Shown here: in pieces, positions 60,111 to 64,000 of the stretch
Numbering within the stretch: the first letter of the stretch is position 1
How the letters are laid out: every line of letters starts with the position of its first letter
Source of the DNA: Psettodes erumei
Lineage: Eukaryota > Chordata > Actinopteri > Pleuronectiformes > Psettodidae
DNA: 64,000 nucleotides
Assembly (NCBI GenBank): GCA_016785225.1
Contig: JAFBJZ010000893.1
Span: 248,001-312,000 of the forward strand
Direction of reading: 5' to 3'
Made by a program: the position numbers and the translations under genes
The notes under the pieces: model-generated
The model's input: only the letters and a program-made list of their open reading frames with translations
Database searches by the model: none
What the model was told of the DNA's origin: nothing

Positions 60111-63100
60111 TCAGCGCTATTCTATTCCCCACACTTGTACCTGTCAGCAGTGCAGTGGTTGAGATCTCAGAGGTTCACCGGTGCCATCCGTCGGCTGCTC
60201 GCACCATATCTCTTTATCCTCCACCCCCAGCGGCCTCCCCCCACTCCAGGCTCGAACCCATGGAGCAGAGCCACGCTCGATGCGATACGTCGACACCTAT
60301 CGGTATCCTCAAAGGCTCTGCTCTGACGTTGTGTAGTTTACAGTCAGTTTTCTGAAACACACCAAATGAGTTTAAAGGTGTAGAAGTGATATGGAAGAGT
60401 CCACTTAAAAACACAGAAACACAGCTGCTGGTGAGGCCTTTAATTCTCTGTAATCCTTTTTTGTTTGCTGTACCGACAGAAAGTTTTTCCTTGGAGAACA
60501 AGCCAAATCTAAATGATGAATCATCACATTGAGACGGCAGACTGACACAGTCCTGTGGACTTTGAGAGCATCGCTTCTGTCTAGACTCACCAGTTTGCAC
60601 GGCTCGGCGATTAGAAGGAAATTGTTCTTTGGTAGTACGAGCATAGAGTGATAATAGAAATTCCTCCTGCAACACACCAGACTCAACAGATCATAATTCA
60701 TGTATGTTGCATGATGCATTTCAAGTAAGTTATTTGTCTTTTCCTCTCCTCACCCACGTTTCCTCACCTCCTTTGCCCTGTGCAGCAAAACTACAGGTGA
60801 AGCACAAGTGGACTGGTTGAGTGAAAGTGGAATCCATCATGACCTCCATACGAGGTGCAGCATCTGAGGAGGGGATTTTTCTTTTCATATTTCTCACTCC
60901 CAGCAGTTGTAGCTCCCTCCAGGATTGATATCTATTGTGCTGCAGTCGGCCCCGAAAGGTTCCCAGGGTTTATGATATAAAGGTCACGGTCGCAGGTCGA
61001 CAGACGCTTAAAAATGAAATTGTAGCTGCGAGCAGCAATATGGCGACCTGGCTCGTGTCAGCGAAGGGTTTCATAAAGGAGACAAAGCTTCTGTAGAAAA
61101 TCCAAATCCTCATATTAAGGGATTTTTTTTCAAAAAAGATGAAAGTTTTAAAATTCTGACAGCTGCCACATGGTCACCATGTTCCACAGTGTGGTTTACA
61201 TCATCTAGTGTGAGACTGGAACATTCTGCAAAGGAAGACACGTCCAGTCAGAGCATTTAAGACTAAATTAGAACTGGAGAGGAAATGAAGGACTCGTCTG
61301 GTTCTTCTCATGCCTACCTCATTACTGAGGTATAGCACTAATATGTGTAATTTGCAATTTTGTGTTCATAGGATGATAAAAAAAGTCAGCACATGAAAAG
61401 TGTTTCATGTTTAATCAGGGTCAGGGTTTCCACTCATAAATAAGTCATCAGCTTCTGCTGACGTCTTGAAACTTTCCTTTTTTCCTTTCTTACTTTGTTC
61501 TTGTTTTTAATCTTCTTTAAATTTGGATGAAGTCCATCTTTCTGTCCGGCGTGCAGCAGGTTCTGATGCGGCAGAAGAAGAAGAACAGATGCAGGAAACC
61601 AGCATCAGCAGCTTCGTGCCTGACACTGCTGCGGGAAATTACATTTCCCCCGCTGCTCCTTCTGTCATTTACCTCCACTCGACGTATGAGGAATCTGTTC
61701 GCCATTGAACCCGGTGCACATGCTCCTCCAGCTGTCACCATATTGGCCTCTCTGTACTACCTGATTGGCTGAGGTCGTCATCAATCATACGCCGCGGAGT
61801 CGGCCGGCGTTCAAATCAATGGTCGGACGGAGGAGCAGCTCCGACCTTGGGCTTGTCCCTCCCAATCAAAGCCAACTTCACAGAGGGTGGACGGAAGGAA
61901 TTTAATCCCAAAAACTAATAGATGAGTATTTATGAGCGCTGTAAAGTCCTCGACCTAAAGCGTTTACTCTCTGCCCATCCCTGTCTCTCTTCAGCTCGGC
62001 ATGAAATTAACTGTGTGCCAGCGAAGTGGGCTCCTCTCGCTCCAATTTCGCCTCTGACAAGCCGAGGCTAATGGAGGAGGTGCCTCGGATTAATGTCTCA
62101 GCGTTTTGGTTAAAACACCCTCTCGGCCCGAGCGCGCGGTGGAGTTGTTTGTCGGTGTCAGTGAATTAGTTTGCCCTTTTGCGTCAGACAGGAGTCAGCT
62201 TAAAAGGCAATTAGTCAAAGGGAGCGTCGTCCCTCATCTATATTCTGTCGGAGCTGGATTGTTTGGTTGGATGCAGTATTGAGTTAAGTTAATCTCTCTC
62301 TGCGGACTTCTCATTAAATGAATATTTTGCCCCCGCTGAGCTTTGTGTTGCTTAACGGGAGCTTAATCTACTCCTGGAGATTTTCTTTGACGAACTGAGG
62401 CTGATTGGTGAAGATGTTTTCCTACCTGTGAGGAACTGTAGTGTGCTGCAGTTCCTTTATATTATTACAGTGATCTTTATGATGCATCCGACCTGTGCAA
62501 AGGAGGAGGTTGGATATTGTAAAAGCTTTATCTTTCATCCATAGCTGTGTTTTCACTACAAACAACGATCCTCACAGTTAGAATAGTATTAAGCAAAAAA
62601 AAAAAAACAAAACAACAAAACGTTATGAATGTGCTGCCCCCGTCTTCCTGGAATAATGAAACTGTCGGAGCTGATTACTGAGGGGGGAATTTAAGTCAAT
62701 TAGAGTCGAGTAACCAGGACTCTCCATCAGAAAATTCTACACGTTTATGCATCTCAGCTGGGCCTTTCTCCTTGACCTTGTGTCGCACATTAACTGGATA
62801 TTTTGGCTGCTGTTTGTTTTTAACAGGTATGTTACCACCAGTGTGATGTAAGAAGCCGCACCTAAGCTATTTACAAAGTCCTCGTTGGTATTTTACATTC
62901 AGCCGAGTATTTACTTTCACGAAGGTTTAAAATATTGGTATTGATTGGAATTTAAAAGCGCACATTATTCAAACCCTACAGGGGTAGAACAAGCACGGCA
63001 GAAAATGTCACACGATCCCTCTGCTCTTACGTTGCGTTCCCGCGGTCGCTGTTTTCCACATTTCTGGGAATTTACGGGTCTTGAAATTTGCACCCAAACC

Positions 63101-64000
63101 AAAATGGTCGCAGGAGCGAAGGACTCGGACTCGTTTTCTTCAGGCATGTTAAGAGCTTTCGCTCTCCAGCCGCGATTGATTGAGGCGGAAAATGTAGGTT
63201 GAGCTCCAACATGTTGTGATGTTAGATTTGTTTTGTCTCTTTCTAAGACGTCAGCCATCGTCCTCCGTGTATTAAAAATGAGACATTACCACGAGGGCTC
63301 CACATCGGCTCCCCTCAACACTGCACTTACCGACTCTGGTCTCTACACCGCCTCTGTCTGAACGGAGATGAGCCAGGAGAGAGAAGGAAACTTGGAGTCG
63401 AGTCAAAACTTTCATCTTTTATTCACAAGCTGTGGCATGAATGCCATTTCAGACTTCATTCATCTCGGATCCTCCCCATAGATGATTCCCTTTTTTCCCC
63501 CTCTTTGCTCCGTGCTATCGCTACATATGGTGTTGGCTTTATATTCCGATAGTCCTATTAATAACAATTCCAATAAAATATAACAGCAGCGACTCTTTCA
63601 GACACAGGTTTTATTATGAGCAATGGGGCAATTTGGCGTAGAAGCATGTGGGTGTTCAAAGAAGGCCCATCACTTATCTAAATAGCACAGAGTCATATGC
63701 TGAATGTCAAGTTATTAACTGTGGCTGTAATACAAATTCAATTCAGGGGCCAGATTAAATTAGCAAAATGCTGAACTGCTTGCTAATCAAAAAAATGGAA
63801 AGCCATTCTGAAATGGATTTGTACTACATCACGGCCATTTTTCATCGGGGTCGCTCCCGGCGATATGTTGTGCTTCCTGTTTTGCACCAAATGATGTTCC
63901 GATTCAATTTGCCCATTGAGCATTTATGCCCTTTTAATGGGATTCACAGCAGCCCGTTTTTTTTTTTTGTCTTTACTTGATTTTATTTCTCGCTCGCTGT

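Larger units (their letters stand above)
44690..64000 (+). other. dpp6: dpp6 intron following the alternative first exons
   Basis: About 19 kb with no further exon that I can support. I looked for the shared transmembrane exon (ELVGSN..., NWKGIAIALLV-like) and for the long, short and K-type first exons of DPP6, and found none. The intron therefore continues beyond the window. It carries two more transposon or repeat copies (49,855-49,915 and 57,195-57,527), a third repeat at 52,690-52,798, many homopolymers and several microsatellites. CpG-richer patches near 53,470-53,580 and 55,490-55,660 lack splice-flanked open frames of a known family. Confidence 0.65.

Noticed and set aside
60135..60326. 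QRFTG in a + strand frame near 60,168, recalling MASLYQRFTG of the long DPP6 isoform
   Set aside because: Only five residues match, the preceding residues do not (no MASLY), the rest diverges completely, and no phase-0 donor follows at the right place.

Overview
This is vertebrate nuclear DNA, most likely from a spiny-rayed teleost fish. The evidence is long (GT)n/(AC)n tracts, isolated CpG-rich islets in AT-richer DNA, degraded Tc1/mariner-type transposons, and interspersed repeats I recognise from percomorph genomes. There is no bacterial gene organisation. Nearly all long open frames are chance frames through noncoding DNA or microsatellites.

I can support only two coding exons, both on the + strand and about 14.3 kb apart. 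The first, at 30,267-30,323, encodes MNQTAGATNAYRRCSKGGK. The second, at 44,639-44,689, encodes MKEKSLIETAKMQGNVL. Each begins with ATG, ends at a good GT donor in phase 0, and sits in a CpG-rich islet. The second matches, at 14 of 17 residues, the alternative N-terminus of human DPP6 isoform 3 as I remember it. The first has the MNQTA N-terminus of the DPP6a/DPP10a variants. I therefore read the window as the 5' part of a teleost dpp6 gene (dpp6a or dpp6b not resolved). DPP6 is the catalytically inactive, single-pass DPP-like auxiliary subunit of Kv4 A-type potassium channels. The two exons would be alternative first exons giving different cytoplasmic N-termini, both spliced to a shared transmembrane exon that lies beyond position 64,000.

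Layout: 1-28,866 is noncoding DNA upstream of the first promoter (intergenic, or intron of a still more distal isoform), with one old repeat near 9.0 kb. 28,867-29,349 is a Tc1-like transposon remnant with a C/CA microsatellite inside it. 29,603-30,323 is a GT tract, a CpG islet, a leader with a probable 94-nt 5'UTR intron, and the MNQTA exon. 30,324-44,482 is intron with GT/AC/GCT microsatellites, two CTCF-like sites, a deleted Tc1-type element and a nuclear-receptor-site-bearing repeat. 44,483-44,840 is the second promoter and MKEK exon. 44,690-64,000 is intron with further repeats.

I found no tRNA, rRNA, CRISPR, phage, plasmid or operon-like system. The interest lies in the alternative-promoter structure and in repeat-borne regulatory sites. 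Homology statements rest on memory of the families, because no search was possible.
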